Part shown: positions 57,832 to 64,000 of the stretch, piece after piece
Position numbering within the stretch: position 1 is the stretch's first letter
Layout of the letters: each line of letters begins with the position of its first letter
Source: Myxococcota bacterium
GTDB taxonomy: Bacteria; Myxococcota_A; UBA9160; UBA6930
DNA: 64,000 nucleotides
NCBI GenBank assembly: GCA_028277885.1
Contig: JANQFK010000003.1
Location: 62,001 to 126,000, forward strand
Reading direction: 5' to 3'
Program-made: the position numbers and the translations under genes
Notes under the pieces: generated by a model
Told to the model about the DNA's origin: nothing
Seen by the model: the letters and a program-made list of their open reading frames with translations, nothing else
The model's database searches: none

Positions 57832-59400
57832 GTGGGGGAGCGAGCCCTTCGGGCCGCGGGGCCGGGCCGGGGAGCCGGCGTCGCCTCGGGCCATCCCGAC
57901 ACCACCGGCGCCGCCGTCGAGACGCTGCGCAGCGGCGGCAACGCCTTCGACGCCGCCGTGGCCGCGGGCTTCGCGGCCGCGGTGGCGGAGCCCGCCCTCA
58001 CCAGCCTGGGCGGCGGCGGCTTCCTGCTCGCCCGCACCACCGAGGGGCGCGCCGTGGTGTTCGACTTCTTCGTCGACAACCCCGGGCGCGGGCTGCCGCC
58101 GCGGGAGCTCGAGCCCCACTTCGTGCCGGTGACGGTGCGCTTCCCGGGCTCGGACCAGGTCTTCAACGTCGGCCTGGGCTCCGTCGCGGTGCCCGGGAAC
58201 CTGGCGGGCCTGCTCCACGTCCACGAGCGCCTGGGGCGCCTGCCGCTCGCCGAGGTGCTGGCACCCGCCGAGGCGCTGGCCCGCGAGGGCGTGGTGCTGA
58301 GCGAGCGCCAGGCCTACTTCCTCTCGCTGCTCGAGCCGATCATGACCCTCACCGAGCGCGGGCGCGCGCTGTTCGCGCCCGGCGGCCGCTACGCCGGCGG
58401 TGGCGACCGGCTCGCGAACCCCGACCTGGCCGACTTCCTGGCGGCGCTCCCCGAGGACCGGGGGCGCGACTTCTACGCCGGCGTGCTGGCGCACCGCATC
58501 GGCGAGGAGCTCCACGCGGGGCAGGGACTGCTGACCGCCGAGGACCTGGCGGCCTACCGCGTGATGGAGCGGGCGCCCCTCGAGGCGGACTACCGCGGCC
58601 ACCGCCTGCTCACGAACCCGCCGCCCGCCTTCGGCGGCGCGCTGATCGCGCTGGCCCTCGCCCTCCTCGAGCGCGAGGCCGCCAGCGCGGATCCCTCGCA
58701 GCCGTCCCCCGCCGTGGACTCGCCCGAGCACGCGCTGCGCCTCGTCGCGGTGATGGAGGAGGTGGACGCGCTGCGCGGCGAGGGCTGCCTCACGCCGGCG
58801 GACCTCGGCGCCGCGCGGGCCGAGCGCGCCTGCACGCGGCTGCGGCGCTTCAGCCGCGGAACCACCCACGTCTCGGTGCGGGATGCCGAGGGCAACGCGG
58901 CGAGCCTCACCAGCTCGAACGGCGAGGGCTCGGGCTACGTGGCGCCGGGCACGGGCATCATGCTGAACAACATGCTCGGCGAGGACGACCTGCATCCCGA
59001 GGGCTTCTTCGCCCAGCCGCCGGGCGAGCGCGTGTCCTCCATGATGTCGCCCTCCCTGCTGCTGCACGGCGACGAGCTGCGGCTGGTGCTCGGCAGCGGC
59101 GGCAGCAAGCGCATCCGCAGCGCGCTGCTCCAGGTGATCCTCGGGGTGGTGGACTTCGGGCTGCCCCTGGCCGAGGCCGTGGAGCGGCCCCGGCTGCACT
59201 GGGACGGCGAGTGCGTCCAGGCCGAGCCGGGCCTGCCGGCCCGGGTGCTCGAGCGCCTCCGCGGCGAGCGCCCCTTGAACGAATGGGAGACCCGGGACGT
59301 CTACTTCGGAGGCGTGCACGCGGTCGCCCGCGGGGAGGCGGCCGGGGACCCCCGGCGGGGCGGGACCGTGGCATTCGCGGGCGAGGACGGATCCTTCTAA
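57832..59400 (+). CDS. gamma-glutamyltransferase family protein
   Basis: The protein has 522 residues. The family features are VASGHPDTTGAAVETLRSGGNAFDAAVAAG, TSLGGGGFLLA, the autocleavage and nucleophile Thr in RGTTHVSVRDAEGNAASLT, SGYVAPGTGIMLNN and SMMSPSLLL. It is made as a proenzyme that cleaves before the Thr. It would transfer the gamma-glutamyl group or hydrolyse it. No signal peptide is visible from GTG 57832, so the location is uncertain; most bacterial GGTs are periplasmic. Transcription is probably shared with DUF815. Confidence 0.85.
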   Translation: MGERALRAAGPGRGAGVASGHPDTTGAAVETLRSGGNAFDAAVAAGFAAAVAEPALTSLGGGGFLLARTTEGRAVVFDFFVDNPGRGLPPRELEPHFVPVTVRFPGSDQVFNVGLGSVAVPGNLAGLLHVHERLGRLPLAEVLAPAEALAREGVVLSERQAYFLSLLEPIMTLTERGRALFAPGGRYAGGGDRLANPDLADFLAALPEDRGRDFYAGVLAHRIGEELHAGQGLLTAEDLAAYRVMERAPLEADYRGHRLLTNPPPAFGGALIALALALLEREAASADPSQPSPAVDSPEHALRLVAVMEEVDALRGEGCLTPADLGAARAERACTRLRRFSRGTTHVSVRDAEGNAASLTSSNGEGSGYVAPGTGIMLNNMLGEDDLHPEGFFAQPPGERVSSMMSPSLLLHGDELRLVLGSGGSKRIRSALLQVILGVVDFGLPLAEAVERPRLHWDGECVQAEPGLPARVLERLRGERPLNEWETRDVYFGGVHAVARGEAAGDPRRGGTVAFAGEDGSF

Positions 59401-59476
59401 CTTACCGCCCGATCCCGTTCCGACCCGATCGGCCCGGGAAGCGCGCCGAGCGCGCCGGAGGCGCAGGGGGAAAGCC

Positions 59477-60484
59477 GTGAGGGTCCGAGTCCGAGCCGCG
59501 CTCCCCGTGTGCCTCGCCCTGGCCCTCGGGCTCGCCGCGCCGGCCCTCGCCGAGCCCGGCCTGCTGGCGGTCGGCGAGCCCCTTCCCGAAGCGCCCCACG
59601 TCAGCAGCGAGCCGCCCGTCGACGACGAGCTGCTGCTCGAGGACGACTGGCTCGAGGAGGAGGCTCCGGACCCCCTCGAGCCCGGCAACCGGGTGGTGTT
59701 CGGCGCCAACGACGTGATCTACCGCTGGGTGCTCGACCCCGTGGCCGACGTCTACGAGTTCGTGGTCCCGAGCCCGGTGCGCCGCTCGGTCCGGCGCTTC
59801 TTCGCCAACCTCCGCGAGCCCGCGAACCTCGTGAACGAGCTGATCCAGCTGCGCGCCTGCGATGCCGGCAAGAGCGGCGCGCGCTTCCTGATCAACAGCA
59901 CCGTCGGCGTCGCGGGCCTCTTCGATCCCGCCAAGGCCTGGGGGCTCGAGCCCTACCACACCGACTTCGGCCAGACCCTCGCCTACTACGGCGTGGGCGA
60001 CGGCGCCTACATCGTGCTGCCGCTCGTGGGCCCGGCGAACCTGCGCGACGCCTTCGGCCAGCTCGTGGACGCCACCATGCGCCCGGACATCTGGCTCCTC
60101 GCTGCCGAGCCCCAGCTCCTGTTCGTGACCAGCGACGGCCTCACCGGCTACGAGTCCCGCCGGATCTACCTCGACGAGCTGCGCGAGAGCTCCTTCGACT
60201 TCTACGCGGCCGTCCGCAGCGCCTATCGCATGGATCGGGACGCCCAGATCCGCGAGCTCCGCGCGAATGCGGGACGGAACGGCCGCGGGATCGCCGCCGA
60301 CCCGGAGCCCGCGGAAGGGCCGGACGCGGAGGAGGGGCTGGAGGTCGATGAGCCGCTCGAGGCCGACGCCGACCTCGACCCCGAGCCCGCCCCTGGCGCC
60401 GACGCAGACGCCCAGACCGGCGCGGAGCTCGAGGCCGTGCCCGCCGCCCCCGACGACGAACGGCTGGCGGCTCCCTCACTCTGA
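59477..60484 (+). CDS. mlaA: MlaA/VacJ-family lipid-asymmetry lipoprotein-like protein
   Basis: The protein has 335 residues from GTG 59477 (GGGGAAAG upstream). A signal peptide (residues 1-25, ALAEPG) is followed by an acidic linker and the MlaA domain: PGNRVVFGANDVIYRWVLDPVADVYEFVVP, FANLREPANLVNELIQLR, RFLINSTVGVAGLFDPA, DFGQTLAYYGVGDGAYIVLPLVGP. A long acidic tail (about residues 265-335) is unusual. No lipobox Cys is present, so it may not be lipidated. MlaA removes phospholipids from the outer leaflet of the outer membrane. Confidence 0.88.
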   Translation: MRVRVRAALPVCLALALGLAAPALAEPGLLAVGEPLPEAPHVSSEPPVDDELLLEDDWLEEEAPDPLEPGNRVVFGANDVIYRWVLDPVADVYEFVVPSPVRRSVRRFFANLREPANLVNELIQLRACDAGKSGARFLINSTVGVAGLFDPAKAWGLEPYHTDFGQTLAYYGVGDGAYIVLPLVGPANLRDAFGQLVDATMRPDIWLLAAEPQLLFVTSDGLTGYESRRIYLDELRESSFDFYAAVRSAYRMDRDAQIRELRANAGRNGRGIAADPEPAEGPDAEEGLEVDEPLEADADLDPEPAPGADADAQTGAELEAVPAAPDDERLAAPSL

Positions 60485-61090
60485 GTCGTCGGTCCCGACG
60501 CGGGCCTCGGCGATCTTCTGCTCCACGGCGCTCACCAGCGCGTCGAAGCCCTCGCGCTTCACCAGGGAGGAGTAGTCCCCGCGGCGCAGCGCCAGCTCGC
60601 TCACGGTGCCCTCGAGGTACACGTCGACGATGCGGAAGGCGTCGTCCTTCTCGCGCACCCGGTAGTGGAGCGCCACGGGCTCTTCGTCCTGGCGCACGAT
60701 CCGGGTGCGCACCAGCAGCGTCCCCTGGCTCGAGGGGGAGTCGCCGAGGACCTCGAAGCTCTCCCCCGCCCAGCCGTCGAAGCGGTCCGCGTAGGTGGAG
60801 ACCGTGAGGTTGCGGAACAGCGCGAGCCAGCGGGTGCGCTCCTCGTCGGAGAGCTTCTTCCAGTGGCGGCCCAGGGACTTCGCCGCCATCCAGTCGAGGT
60901 CGTAGGTCGAGGCCAGCACCGGGTCGAGCAGCTCGCGCCGGCCCTCGAAGCCGAGCTCCTCGGCGCGCTTCATCGCCTCTTCGAGGCTCACGTGCAGCCG
61001 GTCCACGGGATCGCGGGGCTCGCCGGCGCCGGCCGCCACGGGAAGCGCCGCCAGGGCGAGGGACGCGGCGAGCAGAAGGGCGGGTCTCAT
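60476..61090 (-). CDS. MlaC/HpnM-type periplasmic lipid-binding protein
   Basis: The protein has 204 residues with a signal peptide (residues 1-22). LDPVLASTYDLDWMAAKSLGRHWKKLSDEERTRWLALFRNL is typical of the MlaC/Ttg2D family (YLDYDTVAK, LT..QR..F..AF). Related proteins beside HpnN are called HpnM. It would ferry lipid between membranes. Its stop overlaps the end of mlaA by nine bases, tail to tail. ATG 61090 follows a TAGACT box by nine bases. Confidence 0.82.
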   Translation of the reverse strand: MRPALLLAASLALAALPVAAGAGEPRDPVDRLHVSLEEAMKRAEELGFEGRRELLDPVLASTYDLDWMAAKSLGRHWKKLSDEERTRWLALFRNLTVSTYADRFDGWAGESFEVLGDSPSSQGTLLVRTRIVRQDEEPVALHYRVREKDDAFRIVDVYLEGTVSELALRRGDYSSLVKREGFDALVSAVEQKIAEARVGTDDSE

Positions 61091-61099
61091 GGGCGCTCC

Positions 61100-61105
61100 A
61101 GTCTA
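61100..61105 (-). promoter_or_regulatory. -10-like hexamer TAGACT of the mlaC-type gene
   Basis: TAGACT on the minus strand ends nine bases before ATG 61090. GGAG lies within the nine-base gap. Confidence 0.45.
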
Positions 61106-61141
61106 GCGATTGGGTTTCGGGCGGCCGACGCCGGGATCCTG

Positions 61142-61147
61142 TAGACC
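61142..61147 (+). promoter_or_regulatory. -10-like hexamer TAGACC of the hpnN-like gene
   Basis: TAGACC ends eight bases before GTG 61156; GGAG lies inside that gap. It is divergent from the mlaC-type box 37 bp away. Confidence 0.35.
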
Positions 61148-61155
61148 TCGGAGCC

Positions 61156-63819
61156 GTGACGAGCCCCGTCACCGATCCTGCGGATCCCGGCCCTCCCCCC
61201 GGCGCCTGGCGGGGTCGCCTGCTCTCCGCCTGGGTGGACGGCGCGCGCCGCCGTGCCGGTTGGATCGCCCTGGCCTCGGCTTTGTTCACCGTGGCCTGCA
61301 CGCTGTACATGGTCCGGGAGCTCGGCGTCGAGACCGACACCGAGGCCATCTTCGACGAGGACCTGCCCTTCCGGGTGGTGGAGAGCCGCCTCGACGCCGC
61401 CTTCCCCATGCTGGAGGACGCGGTCTTCATCGTGCTCGACGCGTCGAGCGCCGAGCGCGCCGAGGACGCCGCCGAGCGGCTCGCCGAGCGACTCGCCTCG
61501 CAGCCCGACCTCTACGCCGACGTCTTCGTTCCCGGCGGCGGCCCCTTCTTCGCGCGCAACGGGCTGCTCTACCGGGACCTCGACGACCTCGAGGACCTGG
61601 TGGACCGGCTCGCCGCCGCCCAGCCCTTCCTGGCCGAGGTCTCGCGGGACCCCTCCCTGCGCGGGCTGTTCCGCATCTTCGAGCGGGCCCTCGAGCGCGC
61701 CGACGCCGAGGCCGCCCGCGGGCTGGACCTCGAGGCCGCGCTCGCGGACGTGGAGCGATCGGTGCGCGAGGCGGCGGCCCTGCGCGTGCACCCGCTGGCC
61801 TTCGACGAGCTGATCGTCGGCAGCGACGACGGCGCCCGGCGCTACGTGCTCGTGCAGCCGCGCATCGACTACACCGAGCTCGTTCCCGCCACCGAGGCGA
61901 TGGACCGGCTGCGCGAGACCCTCACCGAGCTCGGCTTCGGTGCCGGCGCCGAGGTGCGCGCGCGCTTCACGGGCAACCTGGCGCTCAGCCAGGAGGAGCT
62001 CGAGATCACCCGGCGCCAGGCGTCCCTGGCCGGGCTCGCCAGCTTCGTGATGGTGACCGGGATCCTGTTCGTCGCGCTGCGCTCGGTGCGCATGGTGCTC
62101 GCCACCGCCGCGGCCCTGGCGGCCGGGCTCCTCTGGACGGGCGCCTTCGCGGCCTTCGCGATCGGCCACCTGAACATGATCTCCGTGGGCTTCGCGGTGC
62201 TCTTCATCGGCCTGGGCGTCGACTTCGGCATCCACTTCTGCATGCGCTACCGCGAGCTGCGTGGGCACGGCGAGCCCCACGCCGAGGCGCTGCGCGAGAC
62301 CGCCTCGGGGGTGGGGGGCTCCCTGGCGCTCTGCGCCGTCACCACGGCCACCGGCTTCTTCGCCTTCTCTCCCACGGGCTACCGGGGCGTGGCCGAGCTC
62401 GGCGTGATCGCCGGCACGGGCATGTTCGTGAGCCTGTTCGCGGCCCTCACCCTGCTGCCAGCGCTGCTGAGCGTGGGCGGCGGCGGGGCGGCGCCCGTGG
62501 CGCCGCTGGCCGCGAGCCCGGGCGCCATCACGCCGCGCTTCACCACCCGCCGCCCGGGCCTGGTGCTGGCCGTCGCCGTGGCGGTGGGCGCGACGGGCGC
62601 CGTGCTGGCGCCGCGGCTCGGCTTCGACGGCAACCCGCTGCGGGTCCGCGACCCGGGCGCGGACACGGTGCAGGTCTTCGCCGAGCTGGTGGAGGAGGGG
62701 GACGTGAACCCGTGGACCGCGGAGGTGCTGGCCCCCTCCCTCGAGGCCGCCGCGGAGCTGTCCGGGCGTCTGGCCGCGCTCCCCGAGGTGGACCGCAGCG
62801 TCACCCTCCTCGACTACGTGCCGGCCGACCAGGTCGAGAAGCGCGCGCTCCTGGCGGACGCGCGGATGCTGCTCCACCTGACCCCGCCGGCCCGGCGCCG
62901 CGCGCCGCCCGGCCCCGAGGAGGAGCGCGCCGCCCTGGCCGACCTGCAGGTCGCCCTCGCGGACTTCCTCGAGGGCGCGCCGCCCTCGAGCCTGCGCGAG
63001 GGCGCGGCGCGGGTCGCCCACGAGGTGGAGGACTTCGTGGTGCGCCTGCAGGCGGCGCGCAACGGGGACGCCGAGGGCCGGCTCGCCGCGCTGAACGAGG
63101 CCCTGGTGTCCCCCATCGCGCGGGGCCTCGTGGACCTCGAGCGCGCCCTCGCGCCCGAGGCCGTCACGCTCGAGACGCTTCCGGAGCCGCTGCGTCGGCG
63201 CCTGCTCGCGCCGGACGGCAGCGCCCGGGTGCAGGCCTTCCCCGTCGAGGACCTGAACGACAACCGCGCCCTCGAGGACTTCGTCGCGGCGGTGCGAAGC
63301 GTCGCGCCCGACGCCACCGGGGACGGCCCCTACCTGCTGGAGACCGGGCGCACCATCGTGGGCGCGCTCCAGCTCGCCTTCGCCGCCGCGGCGGGGGTGA
63401 TCCTCGTCGTGCTGCTCGGCCTCTGGCGGAGCGTGCGCGACACCGCCCTGGTGCTGGCCCCCATCGGCCTCGCGACCCTCACCCTGGTCGGGGTCTCGGT
63501 GGCGGCGGGCATGCCGCTCAACTTCGCCAACGTGATCGTGCTGCCGCTGCTCCTCGGCATCGGGGTGGACAGCGGCATCCACATGGTGCACCGCCACCGC
63601 TCCGAGGGCGCCGAGGACCTCCTCGCCACCAGCACGCCGCGCGCCGTCTGGTGGAGCGCGCTCACCACCGTCGCGAGCTTCGGCAGCCTGGGCCTCGCCA
63701 CCCATCGGGGCATGGCGAGCCTGGGCCAGCTCCTGGTGCTGGGCGTCGTCCTCACGGTGATGGCGAACCTCGTGGTGCTCCCGGCCCTGCTGGAGGTGGT
63801 CGGGCGTCGTCGGCGCTAG
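61156..63819 (+). CDS. hpnN: RND/MMPL-family lipid exporter, HpnN-like
   Basis: The protein has 887 residues. One N-terminal helix (about residues 35-55) is followed by a large periplasmic loop starting ELGVETDTEAIFDED, five helices (residues 290-440) with SVGFAVLFIGLGVDFGIHF, a second periplasmic loop and five C-terminal helices ending near FANVIVLPLLLGIGVDSGIH. GxxxDF and GVDSG are the proton-relay regions of RND transporters. HpnN moves hopanoids to the outer membrane. Next to mlaA and mlaC-type genes it suggests hopanoid trafficking. A DJ-1/PfpI gene follows. Confidence 0.87.
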   Translation: MTSPVTDPADPGPPPGAWRGRLLSAWVDGARRRAGWIALASALFTVACTLYMVRELGVETDTEAIFDEDLPFRVVESRLDAAFPMLEDAVFIVLDASSAERAEDAAERLAERLASQPDLYADVFVPGGGPFFARNGLLYRDLDDLEDLVDRLAAAQPFLAEVSRDPSLRGLFRIFERALERADAEAARGLDLEAALADVERSVREAAALRVHPLAFDELIVGSDDGARRYVLVQPRIDYTELVPATEAMDRLRETLTELGFGAGAEVRARFTGNLALSQEELEITRRQASLAGLASFVMVTGILFVALRSVRMVLATAAALAAGLLWTGAFAAFAIGHLNMISVGFAVLFIGLGVDFGIHFCMRYRELRGHGEPHAEALRETASGVGGSLALCAVTTATGFFAFSPTGYRGVAELGVIAGTGMFVSLFAALTLLPALLSVGGGGAAPVAPLAASPGAITPRFTTRRPGLVLAVAVAVGATGAVLAPRLGFDGNPLRVRDPGADTVQVFAELVEEGDVNPWTAEVLAPSLEAAAELSGRLAALPEVDRSVTLLDYVPADQVEKRALLADARMLLHLTPPARRRAPPGPEEERAALADLQVALADFLEGAPPSSLREGAARVAHEVEDFVVRLQAARNGDAEGRLAALNEALVSPIARGLVDLERALAPEAVTLETLPEPLRRRLLAPDGSARVQAFPVEDLNDNRALEDFVAAVRSVAPDATGDGPYLLETGRTIVGALQLAFAAAAGVILVVLLGLWRSVRDTALVLAPIGLATLTLVGVSVAAGMPLNFANVIVLPLLLGIGVDSGIHMVHRHRSEGAEDLLATSTPRAVWWSALTTVASFGSLGLATHRGMASLGQLLVLGVVLTVMANLVVLPALLEVVGRRRR

Positions 63820-63859
63820 CCTCCCGGGGCCCGCAGGGGGAAGCGCGGAGGAGAGCGAA

Positions 63860-64000
63860 GTGGACATCGCGGTCTTCATCTACGACGGCATGACGGCCCT
63901 CGACGCCATCGGCCCCTACGAGGTGCTCTCGCGCCTGCCCGAGGCGAAGCTGCGCTTCGTCGCCGAGGAGAAGGGCGTGGTGCGCACCGACACCGGCGCG
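63860..64000 (+). CDS. DJ-1/PfpI-family protein, N-terminal part (continues past the window)
   Basis: GTG 63860 with GGAGGAGAG upstream opens a frame that runs to the end of the window (47 codons). It reads VDIAVFIYDGMTALDAIGPYE then LRFVAEEKGVVRTDTG, the start of the DJ-1/PfpI/GATase-1-like fold, where the conserved Glu in GPYE lies near the active Cys of later sequence. The catalytic Cys is beyond the window, so function cannot be assigned. Confidence 0.78.
   Translation, partial: MDIAVFIYDGMTALDAIGPYEVLSRLPEAKLRFVAEEKGVVRTDTGA

Overview
The window is a dense, very GC-rich bacterial chromosome segment with no rRNA, tRNA, insertion sequence, integrase or CRISPR array. About 58 genes lie on both strands and no gap between genes reaches 300 bp. 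The gene mix points to a Gram-negative, hopanoid-making, partly aerobic lineage of the deltaproteobacterial type (Myxococcota, Binatota or Desulfobacterota-like): an Mla-type lipid transport lipoprotein, an HpnN-like RND exporter, two LLM (F420/flavin) oxidoreductases, a PEP-CTERM protein, a DUF6178 protein and a complete SUF operon. That placement is inference; no phylogenetic marker was tested.

Layout. 1-5.7 kb: end of a 5'-3' exonuclease, a PuuD-like membrane protein, a YkgJ-type metal-binding protein, a hybrid histidine kinase, a c-type cytochrome lipoprotein and a CDP-alcohol phosphatidyltransferase. 5.7-11.7 kb: a UPF0104-like membrane protein, an NAD(P)-dependent epimerase, a hydrolase with a membrane domain, an uncharacterised anchored protein, and argC broken by one in-frame TAG. 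11.7-17.4 kb: a YdeP-type molybdopterin oxidoreductase, an LLM enzyme and fdhD, then a paralogue of the anchored protein. 17.4-23.6 kb: rrf2-sufB-sufC-sufD-sufS-sufU-sufT, read leftwards from a promoter embedded in two adjacent palindromes. 23.6-27.5 kb: class III aminotransferase, LuxE-like and LuxC-like genes, joined through two 38-codon mini-ORFs made of tandem 113-bp units. 27.5-33.5 kb: a CDF transporter, a FolK/MTH1187 fusion, a PEP-CTERM protein, an APS/PAPS reductase, a FAH-family enzyme and small exported proteins. 33.5-38.7 kb: two tandem paralogous sensor kinases. 38.8-48.9 kb: an LLM enzyme, bioA, a DUF3179 protein, a panE-like reductase, an M28 peptidase, threonine aldolase, a sirtuin and a hydrolase. 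49.2 kb: a 70-residue histone-fold protein with a basic tail and a strong terminator. 49.5-59.4 kb: DUF6178, a PD40-type protein, a retropepsin-like protease, a NUDIX enzyme, an ACT-domain regulator, a large secreted hydrolase, a DUF815 ATPase and gamma-glutamyltransferase. 59.5-64 kb: mlaA, an mlaC/hpnM-type gene, an hpnN-like exporter and the start of a DJ-1/PfpI gene.

How the genes work together. The SUF operon builds Fe-S clusters that enzymes such as the YdeP-type oxidoreductase and the sulfate-assimilation reductase need. FdhD supplies sulfur to the molybdenum cofactor. The mlaA/mlaC/hpnN group is a lipid and hopanoid trafficking locus.

Across the window about fifteen transcription-unit first genes carry a TANNCT-like hexamer ending 6-11 nt before the start codon. 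This suggests widespread leaderless or near-leaderless transcription. The most notable items are the histone, this promoter pattern, the amber codon in argC, the tandem mini-ORFs in the LuxC/LuxE locus and the double palindrome that controls SUF.
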